Part shown: one piece after another, positions 7,111 through 17,255 of the stretch
Layout: each line of letters opens with the position of its first letter
Position numbering within the stretch: the first letter of the stretch is position 1
Source of the DNA: Microbacterium ginsengiterrae
GTDB lineage: Bacteria; Actinomycetota; Actinomycetes; Actinomycetales; Microbacteriaceae
Length of the DNA: 64,000 nt
Direction: 5' to 3'
Assembly: GCF_014205075.1 (NCBI RefSeq)
Contig: NZ_JACHMU010000001.1
Span: 1,612,001 to 1,676,000 of the forward strand
Notes under the pieces: generated by a model
Database searches by the model: none
What the model saw: the letters and a program-made list of their open reading frames with translations, nothing else
Told to the model about the DNA's origin: nothing
Made by a program: the position numbers and the translations under genes

Positions 7111-8967
7111 GTGGAACGAAGAAGGCGACCGGCGGTCACCGCCGCGATCGGTGCCCTGATGGCGGCGGTCGTCTCCCTGTCCCTCGTCGGGTGCACGGGG
7201 AACGGCTACCCCGCCTCCGTCCTGGAGGGGACGGAAATCACCGTCGCGTGGGACGAGGCGCTCACGAACGTCAACACGGCGAGCGTCGCGGGGGCCCTGG
7301 CCGGGAACCTCGAGGTCGAACAGCTCACGCGATCCCAGTTCGCTCGGCAGCGGGCGGGAAAGATCGAGTACGACCAGGGGTTCGGGAGCATCACGATCGC
7401 AGACGAGGCCGAGGACTCCTTCGGCCTCTCCTATGACCTGGCGGAGCCTCAGTGGTCCGACGGTATCCCCGTCGACGCCGCGGACCTGCTTCTGGCCTGG
7501 GCGGCCGGGTCCAACTTCTTCGCGACGGACGGCGGTGACGATGCCGGCTCGGCAGATTCCTCGGACGATCCGTTGCGGTTCGACTCGATGCCGACGGGAA
7601 TGGCGCTCAGCGACGAGATCCCCGCCTACGACGAGTTCGAGCGCCGCATCGACGTGCATTTCTCGCGCCCGTTCAACGGCTGGGAGACGGCGCTCGACGT
7701 CGCGGTCCCCGCGCATGTCGTCGGTCGCCACGCGCTCGGCGTCGACGACCCGATGGCCGCGAAGACGGCAGTCATCGAGTCGATCACGGGTTCGGACGAC
7801 GCTGCGCTGGAGAAGATCGTCTCCGTCTGGAACTCCGGGTTCGCCGTGGGGGAGCAGCAGATCCCCCGAGAAGATCTGCTGCTCTCGAGCGGTCCCTACC
7901 TGGTCGAGAAGATCGATGGCGACGACGAGGCTCCCGACCAGCGCGTCGTCCTCCGGGCGAACGCGGCGTACGTCCCCGGCCCGTCCGCGGGATACGAGCG
8001 CATCACTCTGCAGCGCGATGAGGGCGAGAATCTCGAGAACGCCGTCGGTGATCGGTACGACCTCGTGCAGGTCGTACCCCGCGCCGACAACTTCACGAGC
8101 ATCCGTCAACTGGACCGGAACGACTACGGCGTCCGCGACATCGGGCACGGGGCCGTGTGGACGGTTCGGGCGAACATCGCGGCATCCCGGCCTCTGGCCG
8201 ATGACGTCGCTCGCAGCGTCCTCATGCGGAGCTTCGACCGCGGCGAAGTGGTCGAAGGGGGCGCTGGTGCATGGGACGACGTCTACACCGCGGCGTCCTC
8301 GGTCATCTTCCCCCCTGGCTCACCGGACTATCAGGTCGCGGTGGAGGACACCGGGTTCGCCGCGACCTTCACCGGCGGACGGGATGCGGAGGACCTGCGC
8401 GCAGGAGCCGGGGTGCCGGCCGGCATCCCCCTCTGCGTCCTCTACGACCGGGGGTCGGAGGTGGCCGCCGGCATGTTCGCATCGTTCAGCGCTCAGATCG
8501 CCGAAGGCGGCTGGGTGGCGACGGACTGCGGCAGCGACTCGCCGGAGGACGTCGCCGCCGGCAGCGATGACTGGGACATCTATCTCGGTCTGATGCCCTT
8601 CCCGAGCACCGCTGACGAACTGCGCGACCAGTGGGGGAGCGGTGGCGCGCAGAACCATTCCGGTGCGGGCGACGAGGGCCGAGACGAACTGATCGCACGG
8701 CTGGCGGCGGAGACCGACCGATACGCCGCTCGCGATCTTCGTGTCGCGATCGAGAAGACCATCGTCAGCCAGATGGTGGTCGCACCCCTGGCGGTGGATC
8801 CCGTCCTGGTGATCAGCGACCGCGACATCGAGGGCGTCCAGCCCCGCGCCTCCCGGTACGGGACTCTGCTCGATCGCGCGTACTCGTGGCGGCCCGCAGA
8901 CAGCGACCAGCCCTCCACACCGCAGGACGACGAGGACGATGAGGACTCGGACTCCGGACTGTTCTGA
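7111..8967 (+). CDS. lipoprotein resembling a family 5 (peptide/oligopeptide) solute-binding protein
   Basis: 618 residues from GTG 7111, preceded by GGGGAG at 7097-7102. This start gives a clean lipoprotein signal: MERRRRP, a hydrophobic stretch, then LVGC with the lipid-modified Cys at residue 28. In-frame GTGs at 7057 and 7090 would put a charged extension before it. The mature protein has the SBP-5 pattern: an early strand (ITVAWDEALTNVN), SDGIPVDAADLLLAW, a membrane-facing FNGWETALDVAVPAHVV segment, and late helices. No permease or ATPase gene is adjacent, unlike ordinary Opp/Dpp systems. Its place in the ESX-like cluster suggests an orphan extracytoplasmic binding protein linked to that locus. 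Confidence 0.65.
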   Translation: MERRRRPAVTAAIGALMAAVVSLSLVGCTGNGYPASVLEGTEITVAWDEALTNVNTASVAGALAGNLEVEQLTRSQFARQRAGKIEYDQGFGSITIADEAEDSFGLSYDLAEPQWSDGIPVDAADLLLAWAAGSNFFATDGGDDAGSADSSDDPLRFDSMPTGMALSDEIPAYDEFERRIDVHFSRPFNGWETALDVAVPAHVVGRHALGVDDPMAAKTAVIESITGSDDAALEKIVSVWNSGFAVGEQQIPREDLLLSSGPYLVEKIDGDDEAPDQRVVLRANAAYVPGPSAGYERITLQRDEGENLENAVGDRYDLVQVVPRADNFTSIRQLDRNDYGVRDIGHGAVWTVRANIAASRPLADDVARSVLMRSFDRGEVVEGGAGAWDDVYTAASSVIFPPGSPDYQVAVEDTGFAATFTGGRDAEDLRAGAGVPAGIPLCVLYDRGSEVAAGMFASFSAQIAEGGWVATDCGSDSPEDVAAGSDDWDIYLGLMPFPSTADELRDQWGSGGAQNHSGAGDEGRDELIARLAAETDRYAARDLRVAIEKTIVSQMVVAPLAVDPVLVISDRDIEGVQPRASRYGTLLDRAYSWRPADSDQPSTPQDDEDDEDSDSGLF

Positions 8968-9012
8968 CGGAGGCCGCGGTGGGTCCTGCGTCTTGAGCTC
9001 AGAGGAAGGCCC

Positions 9013-9371
9013 ATGACCGGTCCCCGTCACATCACCCAGCGCAACGGGTCGAGCAGGACGGTCCTCGTCGACGACATCCGACCGTACGAGGACCAGATCC
9101 GCTTCACACTGAACCGGATGAACGGGACGACGTTCTGGGCGTGGAGCCTGTGGCGCGTGCCCGAGGGCGCGAACCTGCTCGAATCGCTCCCCTTCTCGGA
9201 GGAGTACCTGCAGTGCGCAGGATCTGCGGAGGCGATGACGATCGAGATCCGTGCGGTGTCCGACGGCGAAGGTGCGCGGCAGCAGGCGCCGGCGTGGAAT
9301 TCACGAGGATCTCCCGTGGGATCACGCTGTGCGTGGCAGGATATTCGCCAGGGGGGAAGATACGTGACTGA
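9013..9371 (+). CDS. small hypothetical protein, probably frameshifted near 9285-9295
   Basis: ATG 9013 with AGGAAGG upstream begins a frame that reads through into the FHA gene without a stop. Codon use argues against a true fusion: in the 22 codons from 9295 to 9360, 12 end in A or T, unusual here. Shifting to the frame of 9294 gives mostly G/C-ending codons and a stop at 9369-9371, overlapping the GTG of the FHA gene. I therefore read a small gene of about 118 codons that carries a one-base frameshift (real or a sequencing error). No family is recognised. If there is no frameshift, a 377-residue fusion protein results. Confidence 0.4.
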
Positions 9372-10146
9372 GTCGAGTGCTGCCACGGAACGCGAAGAGG
9401 ACACGACGCAGGTGGGCGCGCGCGCCCCGGCGCCGCTCCGGCTGGAATTCGCCGGGGAATGGCACGAGCTCTGCCCTGACACGCCGTTCATCATCGGGCG
9501 CGAGGGTGACCTGGAGATCGACGACAATCCCTATCTGCATCGGCACTTCCTCGAGCTGCGCCACCATGACGGTCTGTGGTGGCTGGCCAACGTGGGCGTC
9601 CGGCTCGCGGCGACGGTCTCCAGCGCCGGTGGTGCGGTCCAGTCCTGGCTCTCGCCGGGGGCGCGGATGCCGCTCGTCTTCGAACGCAACGTGATCGTGT
9701 TCACCGCAGGACCGGTGACCTACGAGCTGAGCCTGCACACCGAGGAGGCCCCGTACGGGGTCTCCCGGCACGTGGAGGCATCGATGAGCGGCGAGACCAC
9801 GGTCATGCCGGTGAGCTTCACCACTCTGCAGAAGCAATTGATCGTCGCGTTGGCCGAACCCATGTTGCGGCGCGAGGGCGTGAGCATGAACGAGCTGCCC
9901 TCCTCCAGTGCCGCCGCCAAGCGGCTCGGCTGGACGATGAGCAAGTTCAATCGCAAGCTCGACAACGTGTGCGACAAGCTCGACCGGATGGGCGTGCAGG
10001 GTCTGCGTGGCGGACCGGGGAAGCTGGCGACGAACCGCCGGGCCCGCCTTGTCGAATACGCCGTGACGTCGCAGGTCGTCACGCGCGCCGATCTTCCGCT
10101 CCTGGACGACGAGGCGCTCCTCGCCCATCGGGACTCCGAGGACTGA
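9364..10146 (+). CDS. FHA-domain protein with C-terminal winged-helix-like region
   Basis: 260 residues from GTG 9364, preceded by GGGGGGAAGA. After an acidic, Thr-containing N-terminus (EREEDTTQVGA, the kind of pTQ motif that FHA proteins bind), the FHA core is at about residues 25-95: PFIIGREGD, then NPYLHRHFLEL in place of the S-x-x-H signature, and WLANVG. From about 155 there is a basic helical region (FTTLQKQLIVALAEPML, later AAAKRLGWTMSKFNRKLDNV) resembling a helix-turn-helix. FHA domains read phosphothreonine, often in type VII loci. It probably links Ser/Thr kinase signalling to the upstream cluster. The upstream frame is discussed in the 9013 entry. Confidence 0.7.
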   Translation: MTESSAATEREEDTTQVGARAPAPLRLEFAGEWHELCPDTPFIIGREGDLEIDDNPYLHRHFLELRHHDGLWWLANVGVRLAATVSSAGGAVQSWLSPGARMPLVFERNVIVFTAGPVTYELSLHTEEAPYGVSRHVEASMSGETTVMPVSFTTLQKQLIVALAEPMLRREGVSMNELPSSSAAAKRLGWTMSKFNRKLDNVCDKLDRMGVQGLRGGPGKLATNRRARLVEYAVTSQVVTRADLPLLDDEALLAHRDSED

Positions 10147-10160
10147 GGAGCTCTCCCGCC

Positions 10161-10607
10161 TCAGCGGGCAGCGTCGGCGAGGTGTCGCGCCTGGTGTCCG
10201 AGGACCTTCACCATGATCCCGCGGCTGCGCAGAGCGGCCACCGTGCGGGTCTCCTCGTCACGGTCGCGACCGAGCGCGTGCACGTTCGCGACGACGAGCA
10301 CGTCCCCGCGCTGCAGAGTGTCCAGCAGCCGGTCCAGGCGGTCGCTCCAGCTCTCCAGGATCTCCGGTGCCGGGTGTCGGAAGCCCTCGATCGGCACCCC
10401 GAACCGGGTGAGGTCGGCGCGCTGCTCCGTCACGGACGGCATGCCCTCGCGGGAGACGACGAGGCCGACCAGTCTGGCGCCCTCCGGGCGGGCCGACCAC
10501 CAGTCGTGCACGTCGTCGTTGAGGCATTTCGGGCAGGACGCCGCCGCATGCGGCAGGTGCAGCGGGCTGGTCAGCGCCTCATCCGACGCCTGATTCAGAT
10601 CGCTCAT
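10161..10607 (-). CDS. degenerate resolvase-fold (serine recombinase N-terminal) small protein
   Basis: A 148-residue protein. Residues about 45-140 follow the serine recombinase catalytic fold: GLVVSREGMPSVTEQRADL corresponds to the R-V-S-x-x-x-Q strand with its Ser. LLDTLQRGDVLVVANVHALGRDRDE corresponds to the G-D-x-L-V-V-x-x-(L)DRLGR motif. The first Arg of DRLGR is missing (HALGR), so catalysis is doubtful. No DNA-binding C-terminal domain follows. An N-terminal CPKC pair suggests a half zinc knuckle. It is convergent with the FHA gene. Likely a recombinase-derived protein with another role, or a remnant. Confidence 0.6.
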   Translation of the reverse strand: MSDLNQASDEALTSPLHLPHAAASCPKCLNDDVHDWWSARPEGARLVGLVVSREGMPSVTEQRADLTRFGVPIEGFRHPAPEILESWSDRLDRLLDTLQRGDVLVVANVHALGRDRDEETRTVAALRSRGIMVKVLGHQARHLADAAR

Positions 10608-10643
10608 GGTGTGCCTCCGCCTCCATTGTGCCCTGTGTGCGGA

Positions 10644-11636
10644 TCAGCGCAGAACCCCGAGCTCGCGCACCGCATCCCGTTCCTCGATGAGTTCTGCCAC
10701 CGATGCCTCGATCCGCGCTCGCGCCCAGTCGTCGACGGCAAGCCCCTCCACGATCTCCCACCGCCCGTCCACGGCTCGGACGGGGAACGACGACATGAGT
10801 CCCTGCGGCACGCCGTACTCGCCGTGGGAGACCACGGCGGCGGATGTCCACTCCGTCGAGCCGCGGACCCAGTCGCGGGTGTGCTCGATGGCCGCGTTCG
10901 CCGCGGAGGCCACGGATGACGATCCGCGGACCTCGATGATCTCCGCGCCGCGCTTGGCGACGCGAGGGATGAACGTTCCCTCGAGCCAGTCCTGCACGTC
11001 CTCCACTCGCTCGGCCAGTGCGTCGAGAACCGGGCGGCCGTAGACCGTCGCGTGGGACACATCGGGGAACTGCGTCGCCGAGTGATTGCCCCAGATCGTC
11101 ACCCGCCGGACGGCGGCCACCGGCGTCTCGAGGGTGGCGGCGAGTTGCGCCCGAGCGCGGTTCTCGTCGAGGCGGGTGAGAGCGCTGAACCGGTCGGCCG
11201 GCACGCCGTCCGCGGATGCCGAGGCGATCAGTGCGTTCGTGTTGGCGGGGTTCCCGACCACGGTGACACGGACGTCGGAGGCGGCCCTGGCCGCGATCGC
11301 CGCGCCCTGAGGGCCGAAGATGCCCGCGTTCGCCGCGAGCAGGTCCCCGCGCTCCATGCCGGGGCCGCGCGGTCGCGCGCCCACCAGCAGAGCGAGATTG
11401 CAGCCGTCGAATCCGACCTCCGCATCGTCGGTGACGTCGACGCTCTCGAGCAGCTCGAACGCGCCGTCCTCCAGCTCCAGCGCCGCGCCCTCGGCGGCCT
11501 TCACACCCTGCGGGATCTCCAGGAGCCGCAGCCGCACCTTCTCATCGGGGCCCAGCATGTCGCCTGCCGCGATGCGGAAGAGCAGTGCGTATCCGATCTG
11601 CCCGCCCGCTCCTGTTACCGTGATCGTCGTCGCCAT
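10644..11636 (-). CDS. mdh: malate dehydrogenase
   Basis: A 330-residue enzyme interconverting malate and oxaloacetate with NAD in the cytoplasm, a TCA cycle step. The N-terminal nucleotide-binding loop [16 protein letters not shown] is at residues 8-23. The substrate-loop arginines are in [25 protein letters not shown] and the catalytic His in [11 protein letters not shown] follow. Length and motifs fit the actinobacterial cytosolic-type MDH subgroup. It starts with ATG at 11636 and is transcribed alone on the reverse strand, divergent from the metallopeptidase gene at 11683 with only 46 bases between them, so their promoters overlap. Confidence 0.95.
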   Translation of the reverse strand: MATTITVTGAGGQIGYALLFRIAAGDMLGPDEKVRLRLLEIPQGVKAAEGAALELEDGAFELLESVDVTDDAEVGFDGCNLALLVGARPRGPGMERGDLLAANAGIFGPQGAAIAARAASDVRVTVVGNPANTNALIASASADGVPADRFSALTRLDENRARAQLAATLETPVAAVRRVTIWGNHSATQFPDVSHATVYGRPVLDALAERVEDVQDWLEGTFIPRVAKRGAEIIEVRGSSSVASAANAAIEHTRDWVRGSTEWTSAAVVSHGEYGVPQGLMSSFPVRAVDGRWEIVEGLAVDDWARARIEASVAELIEERDAVRELGVLR

Positions 11637-11682
11637 GTCAATGAGCCTACGACCGGCATCGGCGCGGAGGTAATCTCATCCC

Positions 11683-12552
11683 ATGACCTTCAATCCCGAC
11701 GCCGACATCTCGGGCCACCGCACACGCCGTCCCGGGCGTACCGCTGCGATCGCCGGCGGAGGCGTCGGCCTGCTCGGGATCCTCGCCCTCATCGCCGGGC
11801 CGCTGCTCGGCATCGACCTGACGGGCCTGCTCGGCGGCGGCACACAGGGAGGGGCCGCACCGGAGTCCGGCAGCACCGTCCTCGCCTGCGACACCGGTGA
11901 AGACGCCAACACGCAGGACGACTGCCGCATGGCAGGGGCTCAGGTGCTCCTCGACGACTACTGGGAGAAGCACGTCGACGGGTACATCCCGCCGCAGTTG
12001 TACGTGTTCTCCGGTCAGACGTCGACCCAGTGCGGCACGGCATCCAACTCGGTGGGACCGTTCTACTGCCCGCCGGAGCAGGGCGTCTACATCGATCCGA
12101 CGTTCTTCCAGGTGATGCGGCAGCAGTTCGGGGCCTCGGCCGGCGAGCTGGCTCAGCTGTACATCGTCGGACACGAGTGGGGTCACCACATCCAGAACAT
12201 CACCGGTGTGATGGAGCAGCACCCGAACAACGGCACGGGGCCGGACAGCAACAGCGTGCGCACCGAGCTGCAGGCCGACTGCTACGCCGGCGCATGGCTC
12301 GCGGATGCGGCGGGCCTGACCGACGACGCCGGTGTGCCCTACCTCGAGGAGCCGACCGAGGCGCAGATCGAAGACGCCCTGAACGCGGCGTTCGCCGTCG
12401 GCGACGACCACATCCAGGAACAGGCCGGCTTCAACAACCCGGAGTCGTGGACGCACGGGTCCAGTGCGCAACGCCAGGGTTGGTTCGCCAGCGGGTACCA
12501 GAACGGCCTGGGCAGCTGCGACACCTTCTCGGTCGACGGCGCGCGGCTCTGA
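11683..12552 (+). CDS. YpfJ-type neutral zinc metallopeptidase, membrane-anchored
   Basis: 289 residues. One membrane segment at about 20-47 (AAIAGGGVGLLGILALIAGPLLG) would anchor the protein with its catalytic domain outside. HEWGHH at 164-169 is the HExxH zinc site. Downstream, TELQADCYAGAWLAD supplies the third ligand region typical of the putative neutral zinc metallopeptidase family (PF04228). Cysteines around the early extracellular part (ACDTGEDANTQDDC, TQCGTAS, FYCPPEQ) may form disulfides. Substrate is not known for the family. Monocistronic; ATG start, divergent from mdh. Confidence 0.85.
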   Translation: MTFNPDADISGHRTRRPGRTAAIAGGGVGLLGILALIAGPLLGIDLTGLLGGGTQGGAAPESGSTVLACDTGEDANTQDDCRMAGAQVLLDDYWEKHVDGYIPPQLYVFSGQTSTQCGTASNSVGPFYCPPEQGVYIDPTFFQVMRQQFGASAGELAQLYIVGHEWGHHIQNITGVMEQHPNNGTGPDSNSVRTELQADCYAGAWLADAAGLTDDAGVPYLEEPTEAQIEDALNAAFAVGDDHIQEQAGFNNPESWTHGSSAQRQGWFASGYQNGLGSCDTFSVDGARL

Positions 12553-12557
12553 CCTGA

Positions 12558-13619
<1,062 letters not shown>

Positions 13620-13625
13620 TCCCCG

Positions 13626-15377
13626 TCAGGCTCGCAGCGCCTGCAACAGGGTCTTGACCAGCCCGACGACCCCTCCGGTCGCACGGAACCGGGTGAGTCC
13701 CTCACTCACGGCCGCGCCCGTGCGTGCGGTGACGAACCAGGGCGGGGTGGGGAGGATCGTGAAGCGCCCTCCGCCGTTGAGGACGGGAAGCGATCGCGGC
13801 ATCGGACGGAACGGACCGCGCAGCACCGACCGCTCGACGGCGTCGAGCAGCAGCGCGTTGTGGACGACCCCGATCCCGCTGCCGACGTCCTGAACGGTGT
13901 TGCCGGGGAACGCGCCCCAGGTGAGTGTCGGGGTGATGAAACCGAACGCCGTCCAGGCGTTGATCGCGATCGAGCCGTAGCGCAACTGCGTGATCGCCCG
14001 CTCGAAGCCGGTCCCCAGTGCCTTCTGCGTGACCGGGTCGATGAGGAGGTTCGCCCCCAGCGTGCCCTGGAGGCGGTCGTTGGCGTATGCGACCGCCGCA
14101 TCGAGGAACTCCTGCCCCGACCCGGGGAGCGTGGTCACACCCAGCACCGGTGCGAAGTACTCGGTGTTCTCCAGCGCGGACGGGTCATCACCCTCGTCGA
14201 TCTCGACGAGCAGACGATCACCGAGCACGAGCGCGTCCGGGTAGTCATCGTGCGCCTGATGCATGCGATCGCCGGAGCCGGGGTACCAGGTCGGGCGCTC
14301 GGGCGCCGCGGCGTATGCGCGCCGAAGCGCGAGACGGAACTCCTCCGCCTGGGGCCAGTCGGACGAGATGATGACGACCTGGCCGGCGATGCAGTTGTGG
14401 CCGCAGTTCTGCAGGCGCATGGTGGCGATGTGCTCGGCGTGGAAACGCAGATCGGCCTGGGTCCATTCGCCGGGGACCACGATGATGGGCGAGACCCCGC
14501 CGAGCTCTGCGGTGATGGGCTTCTTCATCAGGGGCCGGTTCTCCCGTCGCCGTCGCGCGGCGGCGGCGCCCTTGCCGGAGCCCCACACGATCGCATCGAA
14601 GGTCGCAGCGGAGCCGGTGATGTGGACGTGGCTCAACCGCTTGTGGCCGGTGAGGAAGGCGCCGACGTCCCCGCCGCCGCGCACGATCCGCAGGAATCCC
14701 GGCTCGATCAGTGCGGCCAGGGCGTGCTCGAAGACGGGGACCATGGCGTCCTGGGTGGGATTCACCTTGAGGATCGCCGTGCGGTTGTGCGCGAGGAGCT
14801 CGTACAGGACGTCGAGGACCGGGATCGAGGTGACGTTGCCCGCACCCAGCACGAGACCGACGCCGCCCGACTCGGTCGGGGTGCGCTGGGCGAGGCCGGC
14901 ACCGGCGCGCGCCGTGCGAGGTGTCGTCCCCGGCGTCAGCCACACCTCGCCGGTGAAACCGGACAGCAGCACGCGGTCGATTCCTGTCAGCGGGAACGCA
15001 TGCACGCGCGTGCGGCCGCCAGGGGAGCGGTCGACGCGGACGCCCTCCAGCGGGTTGCGCCCCTCCGCCAGCCGGGTCAGCGTCTCGACATAGGCGTCCA
15101 GCGCGCCGAGGACGCTGTACGGTCCGGCCAGCCACTCCTCCCCGCGAAGCAGATGACCGCCGCCGAGGCCTTTCGAGTGTGCCGCCGTCTCGGCCCACTC
15201 CTGCGTGGATGCCGCGACCGCCGTGCGTACGCCGCGCAGCAGTGTCGCGCGCTGCGCGAGGCTGAGAGCCGCCCAGGTCCTGGCTCCGGTGTGGAGCTCG
15301 TCGATGGCCGTGTCCAGTCGCGCGCGCTCCGCCTCGTCCAGGGTGGTCGCAGTGGTGGGGGTGGTCGCTGAACTCAT
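13626..15377 (-). CDS. aldehyde dehydrogenase family protein
   Basis: A 583-residue protein of the NAD(P)-dependent aldehyde dehydrogenase superfamily. Visible landmarks are the cofactor strand GVGLVLGAGNVTSIPVLDVL, AILKVNPTQD, HITGSAATFDAIVWG, ELGGVSPIIVV and the catalytic Cys329 in NCGHNCIAGQ. C-terminal motifs include ENTEYFAPVLGV and GTLGANLLIDP. The protein is about 80 residues longer than standard ALDHs, with an N-terminal helical extension and a Pro/Arg-rich tail. The long form occurs in several actinobacteria, where its substrate is not defined. It ends 6 bases from the pip stop (convergent). Confidence 0.85.
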   Translation of the reverse strand: MSSATTPTTATTLDEAERARLDTAIDELHTGARTWAALSLAQRATLLRGVRTAVAASTQEWAETAAHSKGLGGGHLLRGEEWLAGPYSVLGALDAYVETLTRLAEGRNPLEGVRVDRSPGGRTRVHAFPLTGIDRVLLSGFTGEVWLTPGTTPRTARAGAGLAQRTPTESGGVGLVLGAGNVTSIPVLDVLYELLAHNRTAILKVNPTQDAMVPVFEHALAALIEPGFLRIVRGGGDVGAFLTGHKRLSHVHITGSAATFDAIVWGSGKGAAAARRRRENRPLMKKPITAELGGVSPIIVVPGEWTQADLRFHAEHIATMRLQNCGHNCIAGQVVIISSDWPQAEEFRLALRRAYAAAPERPTWYPGSGDRMHQAHDDYPDALVLGDRLLVEIDEGDDPSALENTEYFAPVLGVTTLPGSGQEFLDAAVAYANDRLQGTLGANLLIDPVTQKALGTGFERAITQLRYGSIAINAWTAFGFITPTLTWGAFPGNTVQDVGSGIGVVHNALLLDAVERSVLRGPFRPMPRSLPVLNGGGRFTILPTPPWFVTARTGAAVSEGLTRFRATGGVVGLVKTLLQALRA

Positions 15378-15459
15378 CGGCGTCTCCTTCGGGCGGGGTG
15401 TCCCCAGCTTATGTCGCGGTCCTGTGGTGCTGTCGTGTGAGCATGCGGACGCACGCGGG

Positions 15460-16839
15460 TCAGGAGACGGGGCTGGCGGGTGCGTCGATGTCCGACCGGC
15501 GCAGGCGATACCGCGACAGCGGCACGAGGCTGAGAGCCATGAGCGCGGCGGGCAGGATGCTGAAGCTCAGCACGATGCCGGCGACGGCTGAGTCCGGCTG
15601 CGCGGCGCCTGTCCCCGCCACGCTGGAGACGTAGCCGGTCACGGCGAGCATGAGCGCGACCGCGGTCGCTCCCAAGGCGAATCCGACCGTCTCACCGGCG
15701 GTCCAGATCCCGGTGAAGGTGCCTGCTCTGCCCGGTCCGCTCGTGCGCTCATCGTGCGAGATGACGTCCGGCAGCATCGCCATCGGCAGTGACTGCAGCC
15801 CGGCGTAGGCGATTCCCGCACCCGCCACCGAGGCGTAGATCCATGCACCGGGGGACCAGAGGGCGATCGTGATCGTCGCGGACGAGAGGAGGAAGAGGAT
15901 GCTGGCGAAGAGGAAGGCGCGCTCTTTGCCCGTGCGTGCGGCCACCGCCGTCCATACGGGGGTCGCGATGAGCGCCGGCGCGACGAGGGCGACGAACAGG
16001 ATCTCGACGGCGGCCTCGTCGCCGAGGACCCAGCGTGCGACGTACTGCGCACCGGCGAGCATGGTGCCCGTGGCCAGTGCCTGCAGCAGGAAGGTGCCAA
16101 GGAGCGCGCGGAACGGCGCGCTCCGCCGCAGTGTGCGGAACCCGTCGAGGTACTGCTCGCGAAGCGACGTGCGCGCGGTGTCGGCGGGGGCGGCCACGCC
16201 CTCGCGGGCGGTGCGACTGGCGATCAGCATCCCGATGCCGATGGCGACGCCGGCGACGACGCCCATGAGGAGGTAGCCGGTCACCGGGTCGCCGGTCGCG
16301 CGGCGCAGCATGGGGCCGCCAGCGCCGAAGAGGAGGATCGCCGCGGTGAGAACCACCACGCGCCAGCCGAGCAGACGGGTCCGCTCGTCGTATCCGTCGG
16401 TGAGCTCGGCGGGGAGGGCGACGTACGGCACCTGGAAGAGGCTGAAGGACGTCGCCGTGCCGAGGAAGGCCAGCAGGACGCAGACGGCCCCCGCTGCCGG
16501 GCCCCATGACGGAGGGACGGCGAAGGTGAGGGCGAAGAAGACGGGAAGGGTGAGGGCGCCGAGGACCATGAGACCGCGACGGGAACCCGTGCGGGCGAGC
16601 TGCCGGTCCGACGCCGCCCCGATCAGCGGGTCGATCACGACGTCCCACACCTTCGCAGCGGTGACGATGAGGCCGGCCACGAGGGCGGCGACACCGAGGT
16701 TGTCCGTCAGGAAGTACGTGAGGACGAGACCGGGAAGGGTCGCGTAGCCACCGGTGCCCAGCGAACCGATCGCGTACGTGACGATCGTGCGGGCGGACAG
16801 GCGGGTGGAGGCTCGTTCTGGGCGAGCGACGTTGCTCAT
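15460..16839 (-). CDS. MFS sugar/cation symporter (GPH/MelB type)
   Basis: A 459-residue membrane protein with about 12 hydrophobic segments. The N-terminus SLGTGGYATLPGLVLTYFLTDNLG, then KVWDVVIDPLIGAASDRQ and TGSRRGLMVLGA, are the hallmark glycoside-pentoside-hexuronide:cation symporter motifs, including the cation-site Asp-x-x-x-Asp helix. Later a YDERTRLLGWR loop and DVISHDERTSGPGRAG match the family. It probably imports an oligosaccharide or uronide by cation symport. There is no sugar hydrolase or regulator next to it in this window, so the substrate is open. Confidence 0.85.
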   Translation of the reverse strand: MSNVARPERASTRLSARTIVTYAIGSLGTGGYATLPGLVLTYFLTDNLGVAALVAGLIVTAAKVWDVVIDPLIGAASDRQLARTGSRRGLMVLGALTLPVFFALTFAVPPSWGPAAGAVCVLLAFLGTATSFSLFQVPYVALPAELTDGYDERTRLLGWRVVVLTAAILLFGAGGPMLRRATGDPVTGYLLMGVVAGVAIGIGMLIASRTAREGVAAPADTARTSLREQYLDGFRTLRRSAPFRALLGTFLLQALATGTMLAGAQYVARWVLGDEAAVEILFVALVAPALIATPVWTAVAARTGKERAFLFASILFLLSSATITIALWSPGAWIYASVAGAGIAYAGLQSLPMAMLPDVISHDERTSGPGRAGTFTGIWTAGETVGFALGATAVALMLAVTGYVSSVAGTGAAQPDSAVAGIVLSFSILPAALMALSLVPLSRYRLRRSDIDAPASPVS

Positions 16840-16888
16840 CGCGCCAGTGTATCGGCGGGACGACGGCTCAGCAGGCGGGCGATGCGCG

Positions 16889-17152
16889 TCAGATCAGCGC
16901 GAGCTCGCGCAGCTTCGCTGCGACGTCGTCGTTCGACGGCTCGACGTGGTGCGAGGCGTCAGGATAGACGACGACGGGGATGTTCGTGCGGCCGGAGATC
17001 TCCTTGGCGATGTCCGCTGCGGCGGGGTTCGCGACGAGATCGACGTAGGTGTACTCGACACCCAGTTCGTCGAGCTGCTTCTTGGTGCGGATGCAGTCGC
17101 GGCACCAGTCGGCGCCGAACATGGTGATGGTCTCCGGAGCAGTCGAGGTCAT
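16889..17152 (-). CDS. glutaredoxin-like (mycoredoxin-type) protein
   Basis: An 87-residue thioredoxin-fold protein: ITMFGADWCRDCIRTKKQLDELG carries the redox motif W-C-R-D-C, NIPVVV the conserved cis-Pro, and the C-terminal helix follows. In actinobacteria such small glutaredoxins reduce mycothiol mixed disulfides. The mycothiol enzymes typically see C-(G/P)-Y-C, so C-R-D-C is a variant, seen in Mrx1-like proteins of some Microbacteriaceae (from memory). Divergent from the GT2 gene at 17256. Confidence 0.85.
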   Translation of the reverse strand: MTSTAPETITMFGADWCRDCIRTKKQLDELGVEYTYVDLVANPAAADIAKEISGRTNIPVVVYPDASHHVEPSNDDVAAKLRELALI

Positions 17153-17255
17153 GCTTCCAGGATATTGGGCTCCGGCTGTGAAGGGCCCGTACCTGCGTGC
17201 GGCGCGGGCATGGGACGATGGATGCCGTCATATCCGAGACTCCGAAGGGGCGCAC

